This document shows positions 26,523 to 34,589 of a stretch of DNA of 64,000 nt, piece by piece. Below the pieces are notes generated by a model. The model was given only the letters and a program-made list of their open reading frames with translations. It was not told the DNA's origin and did not search any database. Source of the DNA: Acidisarcina sp. Lineage in GTDB: Bacteria; Acidobacteriota; Terriglobia; Terriglobales; Acidobacteriaceae. Location: assembly GCA_035539175.1 (NCBI GenBank), contig DATLIY010000008.1, forward strand, positions 372,001-436,000, given 5' to 3'. Positions within the stretch are counted from its first letter, which is position 1. The number at the start of each line of letters is the position of its first letter. A program made the translations under genes and the position numbers.

Positions 26523-27275
26523 ATGCGCGCACTCGTCGTCTCCGATATTCATGCCAATCTCGATGCGCTGGAAGCAGTGCTTGCCTCCGCGCCGGCTCAC
26601 GACACCGTGTGGAACCTTGGAGATGTCGTCGGATACGGAGCAAGCCCGAATGAGGTAATCGAGCGCGTGAGAGGTCTAGGCACCGTGATGGTGCGGGGAA
26701 ACCATGATCGTGCCTGCTGTGGTCTGGATTCTCTGGTAGGCTTCAATCCCATCGCCACGGCGGCTGCGCGCTGGACGCGCACCACACTCACCAGCGAACA
26801 CATTCTTTGGCTGCGTCAGCTATCCGAGGGCCCCGTGGTATCGGAGGGAACCGAGGTGAGCTGCGTCCATGGTTCGGTTCTCGACGAGGATCAATATGTC
26901 ATGTCTCTGCGGGACGCATGGCTCCCTCTGAAGCAGGCGCACTCCCGCATCACATTCTTCGGCCACACGCATGTGCAGGGTGGCTTTGCCGCCAGCGAAG
27001 AGGAATGGTTCCGGCTGGAGCCGCGGTACCACGGAGGCAACGAGGCCGAGGAATACGAAATCCCCCTCCGCAACGGCCTGCGGTATCTGCTGAATCCCGG
27101 CTCGGTCGGCCAGCCTCGCGACCACGACTGGCGCGCCGCATACGCTCTCTACGATGGGGACAGAAAGACGGTCAGCTTCTATCGCGTTCCCTATGACGTA
27201 AAAATGGCCCAGCAGCGAATTCTGCGTGCGGGCCTGCCGGATCGTCTCGCCTCACGTCTGCGCGAGGGGCGCTAG
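26523..27275 (+). CDS. Metallophosphoesterase, YfcE/MJ0936-like
   Basis: A 250-aa cytosolic calcineurin-like phosphoesterase. All family blocks are visible: D8-x-H10 (VVSDIHANLDA), GD at 33-34 (NLGDVVGYG), GNHD at 59-62, and GHTH (FFGHTHVQGG), which together bind two metal ions. This version, with SDIHANL and NPGSVGQPRD, is common in bacteria and its members cleave phosphodiesters in vitro; the natural substrate is not known. The ATG at 26523 lacks a Shine-Dalgarno. It sits 124 nt after the ABC ATPase gene in the same direction, with no evident functional link. Confidence 0.88.
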   Translation: MRALVVSDIHANLDALEAVLASAPAHDTVWNLGDVVGYGASPNEVIERVRGLGTVMVRGNHDRACCGLDSLVGFNPIATAAARWTRTTLTSEHILWLRQLSEGPVVSEGTEVSCVHGSVLDEDQYVMSLRDAWLPLKQAHSRITFFGHTHVQGGFAASEEEWFRLEPRYHGGNEAEEYEIPLRNGLRYLLNPGSVGQPRDHDWRAAYALYDGDRKTVSFYRVPYDVKMAQQRILRAGLPDRLASRLREGR

Positions 27276-27318
27276 CGGAAGCTCGGGAGATTGCCCCCTG
27301 AGCCATATAGGTAGGAAA

Positions 27319-27335
27319 GGAGGCGGATCGCCTCC
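27319..27335. terminator. Hairpin between converging phosphoesterase and rplI genes
   Basis: GGAGGCG (27319-27325) and CGCCTCC (27329-27335) pair around GAT, in the 100-nt gap between two converging genes. It may act for both strands; neither side has a long T-run. Confidence 0.5.
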
Positions 27336-27377
27336 GCCCCATTCACTCAAGTGCCTTGATGGCGACTTTGGACGACG

Positions 27378-27836
27378 TTACTCTGCAGCGCCTTCTTCGC
27401 GCACGACGCTTACCTTGAGGTGAGCGGTGACTTCGCGATGAAGCTTGATGGGAACATGGAACTCTCCCAGCGCCTTGAGCGGCTCTTCCAGGTGGATCTT
27501 GCGGCGGTCAATGGCAAAGCCCTTGCTCTCCAACTGTTGCGCGATATCCGCCGAGGTAACCGAACCGAAGAGATGCTCGTTCTCGCCGACCTTGCGCTCG
27601 AAGGCGAGCGACACGGCATCAAGCTGGGCCACAAGTGCCTCTGCTTCCGCCTTCTCCTTGGCTGACTTGCGCACAGCCGAGGCTTTCATCTGTTCGATTA
27701 CGGCCTTGTTGGCAGCATTCGCTTCCATGGCCAGCTTCTTCGGCAGCAGGAAGTTCCTGCCATAACCGTCGGCCACCTTCACGACATCGCCGCGATGGCC
27801 GAGATTGAGTACGTCTTCTTTCAGAATGACTTCCAT
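27378..27836 (-). CDS. rplI: 50S ribosomal protein bL9
   Basis: Large-subunit ribosomal protein of 152 aa. The N-terminal domain (MEVILKEDVLNLGHRGDVVK, then GYGRNFLLPKKLA) is the family signature; a long connecting helix rich in Ala, Lys and Glu follows, then the C-terminal domain with HLEEPLKALGEFHVPIKLH. Length is normal. It is the last gene of the ispE-to-rplI block, 150 nt after rpsR, in the usual rpsF-rpsR-rplI order. Confidence 0.98.
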   Translation of the reverse strand: MEVILKEDVLNLGHRGDVVKVADGYGRNFLLPKKLAMEANAANKAVIEQMKASAVRKSAKEKAEAEALVAQLDAVSLAFERKVGENEHLFGSVTSADIAQQLESKGFAIDRRKIHLEEPLKALGEFHVPIKLHREVTAHLKVSVVREEGAAE

Positions 27837-27990
27837 TGCGATCTCCAGAAACCTAAAAAGTATTGCGGTAACGCTTGCAGCGTCAGCGCAGGCGCATACC
27901 TGCGGCCGGATGCCAATGTCCCGCAGGCAGTGGAACTCCGATGGAACGCGCAGACGCGGGACCGGGAGTACTCCAACTGCCGTTTGAAAC

Positions 27991-28329
27991 CTAGAAGCGC
28001 GCTGCGAATGGCAGCAGGGCGATGTTCCTGGCCTGCTTGATGGCTCGCGTAAGACGGCGCTGATGCGTGGTGCAAACGCCCGTCAGACGGCGAGGCACAA
28101 TCTTTCCGCGCTCCGCTACAAAGCCCTGCAGCAGGCGAACATCGCGGTAAGGAATCGCGTCGATCTTCTCGGTGCAGAACTTGCAGACCTTCTTGCGGCG
28201 GAAAAACTTGCGGCCACCGGGACCACCGCCGGGACGACCACCGCTGCGTTGACCGGAACCCGAAGACGGGCCGGAGGATGCTGGCGCCGGACTGTGGGGC
28301 GCACTTACTGGAGTGTTCTCGTCTGCCAT
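27991..28329 (-). CDS. rpsR: 30S ribosomal protein bS18, with Gly/Ser-rich N-terminal extension
   Basis: Small-subunit protein that pairs with bS6 on 16S rRNA. The core ([20 protein letters not shown] to the C-terminus) is typical. It carries CKFC and a later CTTH, the cysteine-bearing zinc-type form. The total of 112 aa is longer than the usual 70-80 because the first 40 residues are a low-complexity extension rich in Pro, Ser and Gly ([17 protein letters not shown] at its end). The ATG at 28329 gives this extension; there is no better internal start. It is flanked by rpsF and rplI. Confidence 0.97.
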   Translation of the reverse strand: MADENTPVSAPHSPAPASSGPSSGSGQRSGGRPGGGPGGRKFFRRKKVCKFCTEKIDAIPYRDVRLLQGFVAERGKIVPRRLTGVCTTHQRRLTRAIKQARNIALLPFAARF

Positions 28330-28462
28330 TTGCTCTTCTTCCTTCTTGGCGGCCAGGCACGAAAGCCTGCTGCCGCGATCTTGTCTTCCAAACCCGGGAA
28401 GACCCTCAATTCAGGGCACGGGAGACTGCCCGCGCTCAGGATCTTCTGCTCCGGCAGCTGCT

Positions 28463-28933
28463 CTAGGCAGTTGCGGGAGTCGCCTGCGGGGTCGCTGCCG
28501 GAGCGGCAACTTCCGATGCTGGTGCGATCGGCTCTGCCGCTGGCGCAGATGCCGGGACGGGCGCGGCAACTGGAGCAGCCGGCTGGGCGCTCAGTTTCTT
28601 ATGGCTGGCGCGAATGGCACGAACCTTCGCCAGGCGCTTGTCCTCTTCGTCCATGCGCACGGTGATGAACTTGATGACCGGCTCGGTAACGCGGAGGCGG
28701 CGTTCCAACTCCGCGATCAGCTTGCCATCAGCTTCCACCGTCAGCAGGACGTAGTTGCCATCGTTGAACTTGCGCACCGTGTAGGCCAGCTTGCGGCGAC
28801 CCAGCTTCTCGGTCGACTTGAGGACTCCACCACCGTTGGTGACCGTCCCTTCCAGAGCGGCGACTACCTTGTCCAGCTCTTCGTCCTGAATGTCGGGACG
28901 AACGATGAACATGACTTCATAAACACGATCCAT
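28463..28933 (-). CDS. rpsF: 30S ribosomal protein bS6, with Ala/Pro-rich C-terminal tail
   Basis: Small-subunit protein of 156 aa that binds bS18. The first 100 residues are the conserved ferredoxin-like domain (YEVMFIVRPDIQDEELDKVV, then GRRKLAYTVRKFNDGNYVLL). From about residue 110 there is a low-complexity tail of Ala, Pro and Thr (PAAPVAAPVPASAPAAEP) not present in most S6 proteins. It starts with an ATG at 28933 after a GGAAAAGAGA purine stretch. The 75-nt leader after pth contains a small hairpin (see findings) and could host S6:S18 autoregulation. Confidence 0.97.
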   Translation of the reverse strand: MDRVYEVMFIVRPDIQDEELDKVVAALEGTVTNGGGVLKSTEKLGRRKLAYTVRKFNDGNYVLLTVEADGKLIAELERRLRVTEPVIKFITVRMDEEDKRLAKVRAIRASHKKLSAQPAAPVAAPVPASAPAAEPIAPASEVAAPAATPQATPATA

Positions 28934-29008
28934 TCTGTTCTCTTTTCCGCGGGCCTTCTTCAGGCCTGCTATGCCAATCCGGGCTTCTCCCGCATTCGCT
29001 CTTCCTGC

Positions 29009-29695
29009 CTATTCCGCCGGGCTGTTTCGCTCACGACGGTTGAACTCGTTCATTGCAGCGTTTACGCCTGCCGACAACACCACTTCCACGGCACGTGCAA
29101 CGCGATCCAGCACCTCATCCAGCACCGCCAGGTCCGCCTTGCGCATCGGCGTCAGTAGGTAATCCTTGCCGCCGCGTCGCGCTGCTTCCGGCGCTGTGAT
29201 ATCCGGACCCACTCCAATTCTCAGACGCAGCCACTCATCGCTCTTGAGTGCTCCCGCCACCGACCTGGCTCCGTTATGCCCGGCGGGACTGCCGCGCTCC
29301 TTCATCTGCAGCCGTCCCAGGGGCAGGTCCAGATCGTCATAGAGCACGATCAGATCCTGCAGCGGGTCAGCATCGAACTCCTTCACCAGAGCCTGTACGG
29401 CAATGCCGCTCAGGTTCATGAAGGTCTCAGGCTTAGCCAGAATCACTTCCTGGCCCGCAATTCTTGCCGTCGCCGTCAGCGCGCGGCAGCGGCGATTGTT
29501 GACCGTGACCCCACACCGCTCCGCGATACGGTCAATCGCCAGAAACCCGGCGTTGTGCGGCGTGAACTGGTATTCCAGTCCGGGATTCCCCAGGCCAATC
29601 ACCAGAAACGCACCGCGACGCTCCCGGCCTTGATCCCCGTTCTGACCTGTGCCGGAGCGAACCAGCCGCTCCGGCCCTTCGAAAGCGTCGGCCAA
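29009..29695 (-). CDS. pth: Peptidyl-tRNA hydrolase
   Basis: Cytosolic enzyme that releases peptides from stalled peptidyl-tRNA. The signatures IGLGNPGLEYQFTPHNAGF (with the catalytic His) and KPETFMNLSG are present, along with the aspartate in LYDDLDLPLG and GSPAGHNGARS. The core begins near residue 31; the first 30 residues of the chosen frame are an unusual charged extension. The longest start is a TTG at 29695, 3 nt after the rplY stop; CTG or GTG codons near 29602 would give a core-only protein that looks slightly too short. The start is therefore uncertain, the identity is not. Order rplY-pth is common across bacteria. Confidence 0.95.
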   Translation of the reverse strand: MADAFEGPERLVRSGTGQNGDQGRERRGAFLVIGLGNPGLEYQFTPHNAGFLAIDRIAERCGVTVNNRRCRALTATARIAGQEVILAKPETFMNLSGIAVQALVKEFDADPLQDLIVLYDDLDLPLGRLQMKERGSPAGHNGARSVAGALKSDEWLRLRIGVGPDITAPEAARRGGKDYLLTPMRKADLAVLDEVLDRVARAVEVVLSAGVNAAMNEFNRRERNSPAE

Positions 29696-29698
29696 GGG

Positions 29699-30379
29699 TT
29701 ACTTCTTCGCGCCCTTGCCGGCTTCGCCCTCTTCCGTCTCCTGCTTGCCCTTCTTCACAACTTCGGGCTCGGCAGGTGCGGCGGCAGCAGTCTCTTCGGC
29801 GGTAGGTGCAACCTCCTCGCGGATGGCGACCACGTGAGCCACGGTCGCATCCTCGTCGGTCAGGAACTTGAGCTTGGAATCGTGCGCCAGATCGGCAACG
29901 CGGATGCCCTCGTTCATCTTCAGGCCGGTTACATCGACGACGATGTGCGCCGGAATATCTCCCGGCAGGCACTCGATCTCCAGTTCGCGCAGAACCTGAT
30001 CGAGAATGCCACCCTGCTCCTTGACGCCCACGGGTACGCCTACCAGCTGAATCGGCACTTCCACCTTCATCGTCTGATCCATCGCAATGCGCTTCAGGTC
30101 GATGTGGATCAGTTTGTCCTTGATCGGCTCATACTGCCAGTCCACGATCATGGCCTTGGTGCGCTTGCCGGCGATCTCAACGTCGAAGATCGTGTTGTGG
30201 CCGGACTCCGACCAGAGAATCTTCTGCATCTGCTTGGGGTCCAACTCAATAGCCTGGGCCGGCTCCTTCGCGCCGTAGATGACGGCGGGAATCTTGCCCT
30301 GGACACGCACCCGGCGTGCGGCATTCTTGTTGAACTTGCCCTCGCGGGGCGTGGCTGTAACGATTTCAGGTGTTGTCAT
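29699..30379 (-). CDS. rplY: 50S ribosomal protein bL25, CTC form
   Basis: 5S-rRNA-binding ribosomal protein of the long CTC (general stress protein) type, 226 aa. The N-terminal L25 domain (GKIPAVIYGAKEPAQAIEL, HNTIFDVEIAGK) is followed by the TL5/CTC C-terminal beta domain (VPIQLVGVPVGVKEQGGILD). The last 40 residues are a low-complexity Ala/Glu/Lys tail. It starts with an ATG at 30379, 86 nt after prs, and is followed at once by pth. Confidence 0.97.
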   Translation of the reverse strand: MTTPEIVTATPREGKFNKNAARRVRVQGKIPAVIYGAKEPAQAIELDPKQMQKILWSESGHNTIFDVEIAGKRTKAMIVDWQYEPIKDKLIHIDLKRIAMDQTMKVEVPIQLVGVPVGVKEQGGILDQVLRELEIECLPGDIPAHIVVDVTGLKMNEGIRVADLAHDSKLKFLTDEDATVAHVVAIREEVAPTAEETAAAAPAEPEVVKKGKQETEEGEAGKGAKK

Positions 30380-30465
30380 CTTCTCTTATCCTTCGGGCAC
30401 GGCCTCAGGCCACTCCCTTTTCGGGCCGCGAATTCCTCCGCGGCCGGGTAATTTGCGACCAGTCC

Positions 30466-31530
30466 TCAGTTGAAGAGAGAGCTGACGCTGGTCTCCATGT
30501 GGATGCTCTCAATCGCCGCGCCCAACAGGCCCGCGACCGACAGCACCTTGATCTTTGCGACCTTCTGCGCCTCTTCCCGCAGAGGGATGGAATTCGTCAC
30601 CACCAATTGCTCAAGACGAGAATTGACGATTCGCTCCGTGGCCGGCCCCGAAAGCACCGGGTGCGACGCACAGGCGTAAACACTGGCAGCTCCCTGCCCC
30701 AGCAGCGCATCGACGGTCTTCACCAGCGTGCCTGCCGTATCTACCATGTCGTCGATGATCAGGCAGGTATGCCCCTTCACATCGCCAATCACGTGCATCA
30801 CTTCTGTAACGTTGATGTCCGTGCGCCGCTTGTCCACAATGGCCAGCGGAGCACCCATCTTCTGCGCGAAAAACCGTGCGCGCTCCACACCGCCCGCATC
30901 GGGCGAAACCACAGTCAGATTCGGCAGGTTCAATTCCTTGAAGTAGCTCACCAAAACCGGGCTTGCGAACAGGTGATCTACCGGAATATTGAAGAAGCCC
31001 TGAATCTGTGCCGCATGCAGGTCCAGAAACAAAGCCCTGTCCGCTCCCGCAGTCGTCAGCAAATCCGCCACCAGCTTCGACGAGATGGCCACGCGAGGCC
31101 GGTCCTTCCGATCCTGCCGCGCATATCCGTAATACGGCACCACCACCGTGATCCTGGCCGCCGACGCACGCTTCAGAGCGTCGATCATAATCAGCAACTC
31201 CACCAGGTGCTGATCCACCGGATAGCAGGTTGGCTGCACAACAAAAACGTCAACGCCGCGAACATTCTCCAGCAGTTGGAAATACACTTCGCCATCGGCA
31301 AAGCGCTGCGTCTTGGTCTCCCCCAGCGCCACGCCCACATGCTTGGCAATCTGCTCGGCAAGCGGCCGATTGGCCGATCCGGAAAAGAGCTTGAAACGCT
31401 TATCGTCTCCCAGCCGTCCCGTTCGCTTGCGCTCTGCCGCCGGCTTGACTCCGCCGCGCGACGTCTCTTGCGTTGAAGGCGAAACCGCCGCCTCGTCCGC
31501 TCCTGCTACTCCCACTGCTTCTATCGCCAC
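30466..31530 (-). CDS. prs: Ribose-phosphate pyrophosphokinase
   Basis: Cytosolic enzyme making PRPP from ribose-5-phosphate and ATP for nucleotide, histidine and tryptophan synthesis. The family blocks are seen: LFSGSANRPLAEQIAKH, FADGEVYFQ, PYYGYARQDRKDRPRVAISS, VVSPDAGGVERARFFA and the PRPP loop CLIIDDMVDTAGT. Total length is 354 aa; the first 40 residues (rich in Ala, Glu, Arg) precede the usual start. The frame begins at a GTG at 31530 with a GGGGG stretch upstream; a later start cannot be ruled out. It lies between tRNA-Gln and rplY in the same direction. Confidence 0.97.
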   Translation of the reverse strand: MAIEAVGVAGADEAAVSPSTQETSRGGVKPAAERKRTGRLGDDKRFKLFSGSANRPLAEQIAKHVGVALGETKTQRFADGEVYFQLLENVRGVDVFVVQPTCYPVDQHLVELLIMIDALKRASAARITVVVPYYGYARQDRKDRPRVAISSKLVADLLTTAGADRALFLDLHAAQIQGFFNIPVDHLFASPVLVSYFKELNLPNLTVVSPDAGGVERARFFAQKMGAPLAIVDKRRTDINVTEVMHVIGDVKGHTCLIIDDMVDTAGTLVKTVDALLGQGAASVYACASHPVLSGPATERIVNSRLEQLVVTNSIPLREEAQKVAKIKVLSVAGLLGAAIESIHMETSVSSLFN

Positions 31531-31650
31531 AAGAACCCCCCAAGCTGGTTTGCGTTGGATGTTCCGATTAACAATTGGCCGGGGTCGCTACTTCCCGTCC
31601 CTGATATCTGCTCTGAGCCCGTGTCCCTACCGCCGTTCCGGGCGAAATAC

Positions 31651-31724
31651 TGGCTGGGCGACTAGGATTCGAACCTAGACAAGTGCCTCCAAAGGGCACT
31701 GTCCTACCATTAGACGATCGCCCA
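31651..31724 (-). tRNA. tRNA-Gln (UUG)
   Basis: Read on the minus strand, acceptor TGGGCGA pairs with TCGCCCA, the anticodon stem is GTGCC/GGCAC with loop CTTTGGA giving anticodon UUG, the T-arm is CTAGG/CCTAG, and G73 plus an encoded CCA close it. The U1-A72 pair and G73 fit glutamine tRNA. It lies between ispE and prs on the same strand and may be cut from their transcript. Confidence 0.95.
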
Positions 31725-31785
31725 GTACCGCCGAGGCTAATCCAGCCCTCGACCATTTTCGACCCTGCAGACAATGCCCGCAACG

Positions 31786-32811
31786 CTACCCGTTCGACAC
31801 CATTTCGCGCCAATACTGCTCGCGGGGAATCGTCCGGGTAAGAAAGCCTGCAACGCCCTGCGCCTGAAGCCGTTCCAGAGCCGCCTGGGCTGCAACCTGT
31901 GTCTCGTACAGCCCGAAGAGCGCCGAACCGGAGCCAGAGAGGGCAGCATACAGCGCGTCCTCGGATGAAGCCGATTCGCCGGAAACCGCAAGTGTGCGCT
32001 TGATTAGACCGAGGGAGGGATGCTGCGAGAAGACGACCTCTTCAAAGTCGTTTTCAATCCCGGTTCGGACAAGCGCGAGAAGCGGATTCTCGGGCCGGTC
32101 TTCTCCCGAAGAGAAGACACCGGAGGAGTGCAAGCCGGCCGGGACAAACCCGGATGCCAGCGTGCGACCCAACTTTCTGAGTCTATCGGAGTTCGCAGGG
32201 GTGGTCAATTCTGAAACGGCCTTGGAGACCGGCAGTCCACCGTGGCGCGCATCCCAGTCGCGAAATGCCTGGGGAGTCGAAACCCCCACGGCTGGCGAAG
32301 CCACAACGCACCACGTCGCCGGCAGGTCGGGCAGGGGGTACACCTCCTCGCCACGGCTCAATCCGAGGACCGTTCCGCCAATAAGGAAGAGCGGGACATC
32401 CGAGCCCACCGCGGCCGCCAGTTCCAGCCGAAGCTCTCCAGGAAGCCGGGTATCCAGCTCACGCTCCAGCCCCACCAGCGCGGCGGCGGCATTTGCCGAC
32501 CCGGCGCCGAGTCCGCCCTGCACCGGCAGGTTCTTCTCGATGTGGATGTGCACCTCGGCAGCCTGCTTCATCGCCGCCAGGCCAGCTTCCACCATGCGCC
32601 AGGCTGTGTTGCGGTTGTCCGTCGGGACGCGAGGATCGTTTGTTGTCAGGCGGATAGCCGTCTTCGATGCGGCGTGCGCCTCGACGGTCAGCTCGTCATG
32701 CACGGCGAGCGTCTGGTAGATCGTCACCAGTCCGTGAAAGCCATCCGGACGGGTGGGGCCTATGGCAAGACCGAGATTGATCTTCGCGTGCGAACGAACC
32801 AATGTGGACAT
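31786..32811 (-). CDS. ispE: 4-diphosphocytidyl-2-C-methyl-D-erythritol kinase
   Basis: GHMP-family kinase of the MEP (non-mevalonate) isoprenoid pathway; phosphorylates CDP-methylerythritol. The N-terminus (VRSHAKINLGLAIG) and the glycine-rich ATP loop (PVQGGLGAGSANAAAAL) are diagnostic, with the C-terminal SGSGSALFGLYE motif. The length of 341 aa is slightly above the usual 280-300, mostly from a Ser/Glu-rich insertion around residues 240-260. The ATG at 32811 is the first Met. It heads the ispE, tRNA-Gln, prs series and is divergent from the HAD gene. Confidence 0.96.
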   Translation of the reverse strand: MSTLVRSHAKINLGLAIGPTRPDGFHGLVTIYQTLAVHDELTVEAHAASKTAIRLTTNDPRVPTDNRNTAWRMVEAGLAAMKQAAEVHIHIEKNLPVQGGLGAGSANAAAALVGLERELDTRLPGELRLELAAAVGSDVPLFLIGGTVLGLSRGEEVYPLPDLPATWCVVASPAVGVSTPQAFRDWDARHGGLPVSKAVSELTTPANSDRLRKLGRTLASGFVPAGLHSSGVFSSGEDRPENPLLALVRTGIENDFEEVVFSQHPSLGLIKRTLAVSGESASSEDALYAALSGSGSALFGLYETQVAAQAALERLQAQGVAGFLTRTIPREQYWREMVSNG

Positions 32812-32944
32812 GTGTTCGGATATTGTAGAGCAGCTACCCCTTTGCCTTCTGGAAGCTCAGGCGCCCGCCAGCATTGCTCCTGCGGCCAAATGTGACAGAT
32901 GTAACAATGGTGAGGGAACTCAAATCGAAGCAGGAGTGAATCTG

Positions 32945-33535
32945 TTGAGCTGGAGCATACCTACCGGATGCCGAGGGTTGATCTTCGATTGTGACGGAAC
33001 CCTTGTCGATTCGATGCCGCTGCACTTCGAGGTTTGGAACTCGGTGCTCCACCGCCACAATCTGGATTTAATAGAGGATCGCTTTTACCAGTGGGCGGGG
33101 CTGCCAGTGGACCAGATCATCCAGCTCCTCGCCGACGAAAAGGGCCTGAAAGTCGATATTCCGGCCATTGCGAAGGAGCGGGATGCCGAGTTCCACAATC
33201 GGCCTGCAAGTGAGCTTCGCCCGGTTGAGCCGGTGGTCGCAATCGCCCGGCGGTATCGCGGACAGCTTCCCATGGCGGTAGCTACGGGCAGCACGCAGGC
33301 TTCGGCGGAGGCATCCCTGCGCGCCATCGGAGTGCTCGATTGGTTTGACGCTGTGGTGAGTTCCCATGAGGCTGGCCGCCCCAAGCCGGCGCCGGATGTC
33401 TTCCTGCTGGCGGCCGATCGAATCGGCATACCCCCTGCGGATTGCGTTGCCTTGGAAGATGGAAATGCCGGGCTGGAGTCAGCCCGCGCGGCCGGAATGC
33501 ATGCGATCGATATCCGCCCCTGGCTACGAGGTTAG
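32945..33535 (+). CDS. HAD-superfamily hydrolase, beta-phosphoglucomutase-like
   Basis: A 196-aa cytosolic phosphatase or phosphomutase of the haloacid dehalogenase superfamily. Motif I is IFDCDGTLVDS (nucleophile D15, acid D17), motif II lies in VATGSTQAS, motif III is the lysine of RPKPAPD, and motif IV is LEDGNAGLESA. A helical cap between motifs I and II (FEVWNSVLHRHNLD) marks subclass I of the PGM/phosphatase type. I place the start at a TTG at 32945 with AGGAG 8 nt before it; longer frames overlap the divergent ispE promoter. Substrate is not predictable. Confidence 0.85.
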   Translation: MSWSIPTGCRGLIFDCDGTLVDSMPLHFEVWNSVLHRHNLDLIEDRFYQWAGLPVDQIIQLLADEKGLKVDIPAIAKERDAEFHNRPASELRPVEPVVAIARRYRGQLPMAVATGSTQASAEASLRAIGVLDWFDAVVSSHEAGRPKPAPDVFLLAADRIGIPPADCVALEDGNAGLESARAAGMHAIDIRPWLRG

Positions 33536-33681
33536 AGCAAGCCCCCTTGTCTCCGGGGCGAGTCACCTGCCAGATACCCTCCGGATTCCTTCGCGGCAGA
33601 ACAGCCGTCCGGCATACCCGCAGATGAGAAGATAACTTCAGGGGCAAACTCCCCCTGCCCTGAGGAACCAGGATACAAACG

Positions 33682-34506
33682 ATGTTGAGAGTGATTTCCA
33701 CGCATGTTTTTCTTCGCCAGCGGCTGCATCCAGGATTGCTGGACCAACTGACTCGCGGAGGGGCCCAGGCAATTGAGATTTTCGCCGCACGGCAGCACTT
33801 TAATTACACCGATCGCGCCCAGGTACGCGAGATCTCGGAGTGGTTCCGATCCAATCCGGTGCACGCTTTTTCATTGCACGCGCCCGTATTCCCCGACCTG
33901 GAAATGGGCCGGGACGGCGTGCCCTCCGTCAACGTGGTTCACCCCGACAAGTCTCGCCGCATCGACGCCATGGATGAGATCAAGCGTGCGCTTGAGACGG
34001 CGGAGCAGTTGCCGCTGGACTATATGATCCTGCACCTCGGCGACCGCGAAGACGCCTGGAATCCGCGAACTCTGGAGCATTCGCTCACTGCACTCGAACA
34101 CCTTCAGGCCTTCGCGCGTCCGCTGGGAGTGGGGCTGCTGGTGGAGAACCTTCAGAACGAGGTGACCGCGCCGGCAAATAACCTGGAGATTCTCGCAACC
34201 GGACATTTCGACGATATAGGCGTCTGCCTGGACCTGGGTCATGCGCACCTGGGCGAAGGAATTCCGGCGGTCATCGGCACGCTCAAGGAGCGCATTCGCT
34301 CCGCACACATCCACGACAATCTGGGCGACAAGGATTCGCACCTGTGGCCCGGTGAAGGCAACATCGACTGGACCGAAGCGATGCGGGAATTGAGAACCAT
34401 CCCCAGGCTTGAGGCGACGGTGCTGGAGATCAACTACACCCTTGGCGACCCGCCGGAAGCGGTATCCACGCGTGCTGCGGAGGCCTTTCGGCTGCTAGAG
34501 CTGTAG
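33682..34506 (+). CDS. Sugar phosphate isomerase/epimerase-like TIM barrel (AP endonuclease 2 family)
   Basis: A 274-aa TIM-barrel protein of the xylose-isomerase-like/AP-endonuclease family 2. Metal-binding strand ends are visible: FSLHAP, LHLGD, LLVENLQNE (Glu), CLDLGHAHL (Asp, His), AHIHDNLGDKDSHLWPGEG (His, Asp, His) and VLEINY (Glu), so a divalent-metal site is intact. Bacterial members include ketose epimerases, inosose isomerases and hydroxypyruvate isomerase; the exact reaction cannot be told. The ATG at 33682 has AGGA 9 nt upstream. It is followed by a long hairpin shared with the converging GT-C gene. Confidence 0.8.
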   Translation: MLRVISTHVFLRQRLHPGLLDQLTRGGAQAIEIFAARQHFNYTDRAQVREISEWFRSNPVHAFSLHAPVFPDLEMGRDGVPSVNVVHPDKSRRIDAMDEIKRALETAEQLPLDYMILHLGDREDAWNPRTLEHSLTALEHLQAFARPLGVGLLVENLQNEVTAPANNLEILATGHFDDIGVCLDLGHAHLGEGIPAVIGTLKERIRSAHIHDNLGDKDSHLWPGEGNIDWTEAMRELRTIPRLEATVLEINYTLGDPPEAVSTRAAEAFRLLEL

Positions 34507-34535
34507 CGCCCGACGTTCGACTCCAACAGCCAGCC

Positions 34536-34589
34536 AGGGTGTATCGACATGTAGGAATGGCTGGCCGTTCTTATACGTCGATACACCCT
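34536..34589. terminator. Very long hairpin between converging genes
   Basis: AGGGTGTATCGAC (34536-34548) and its exact complement (34577-34589) are extended inward by 13 more positions with three wobbles and one mismatch, leaving a loop of about two bases. The right arm runs into the stop codon of the minus-strand gene at 34588. Likely a bidirectional terminator. Confidence 0.75.
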
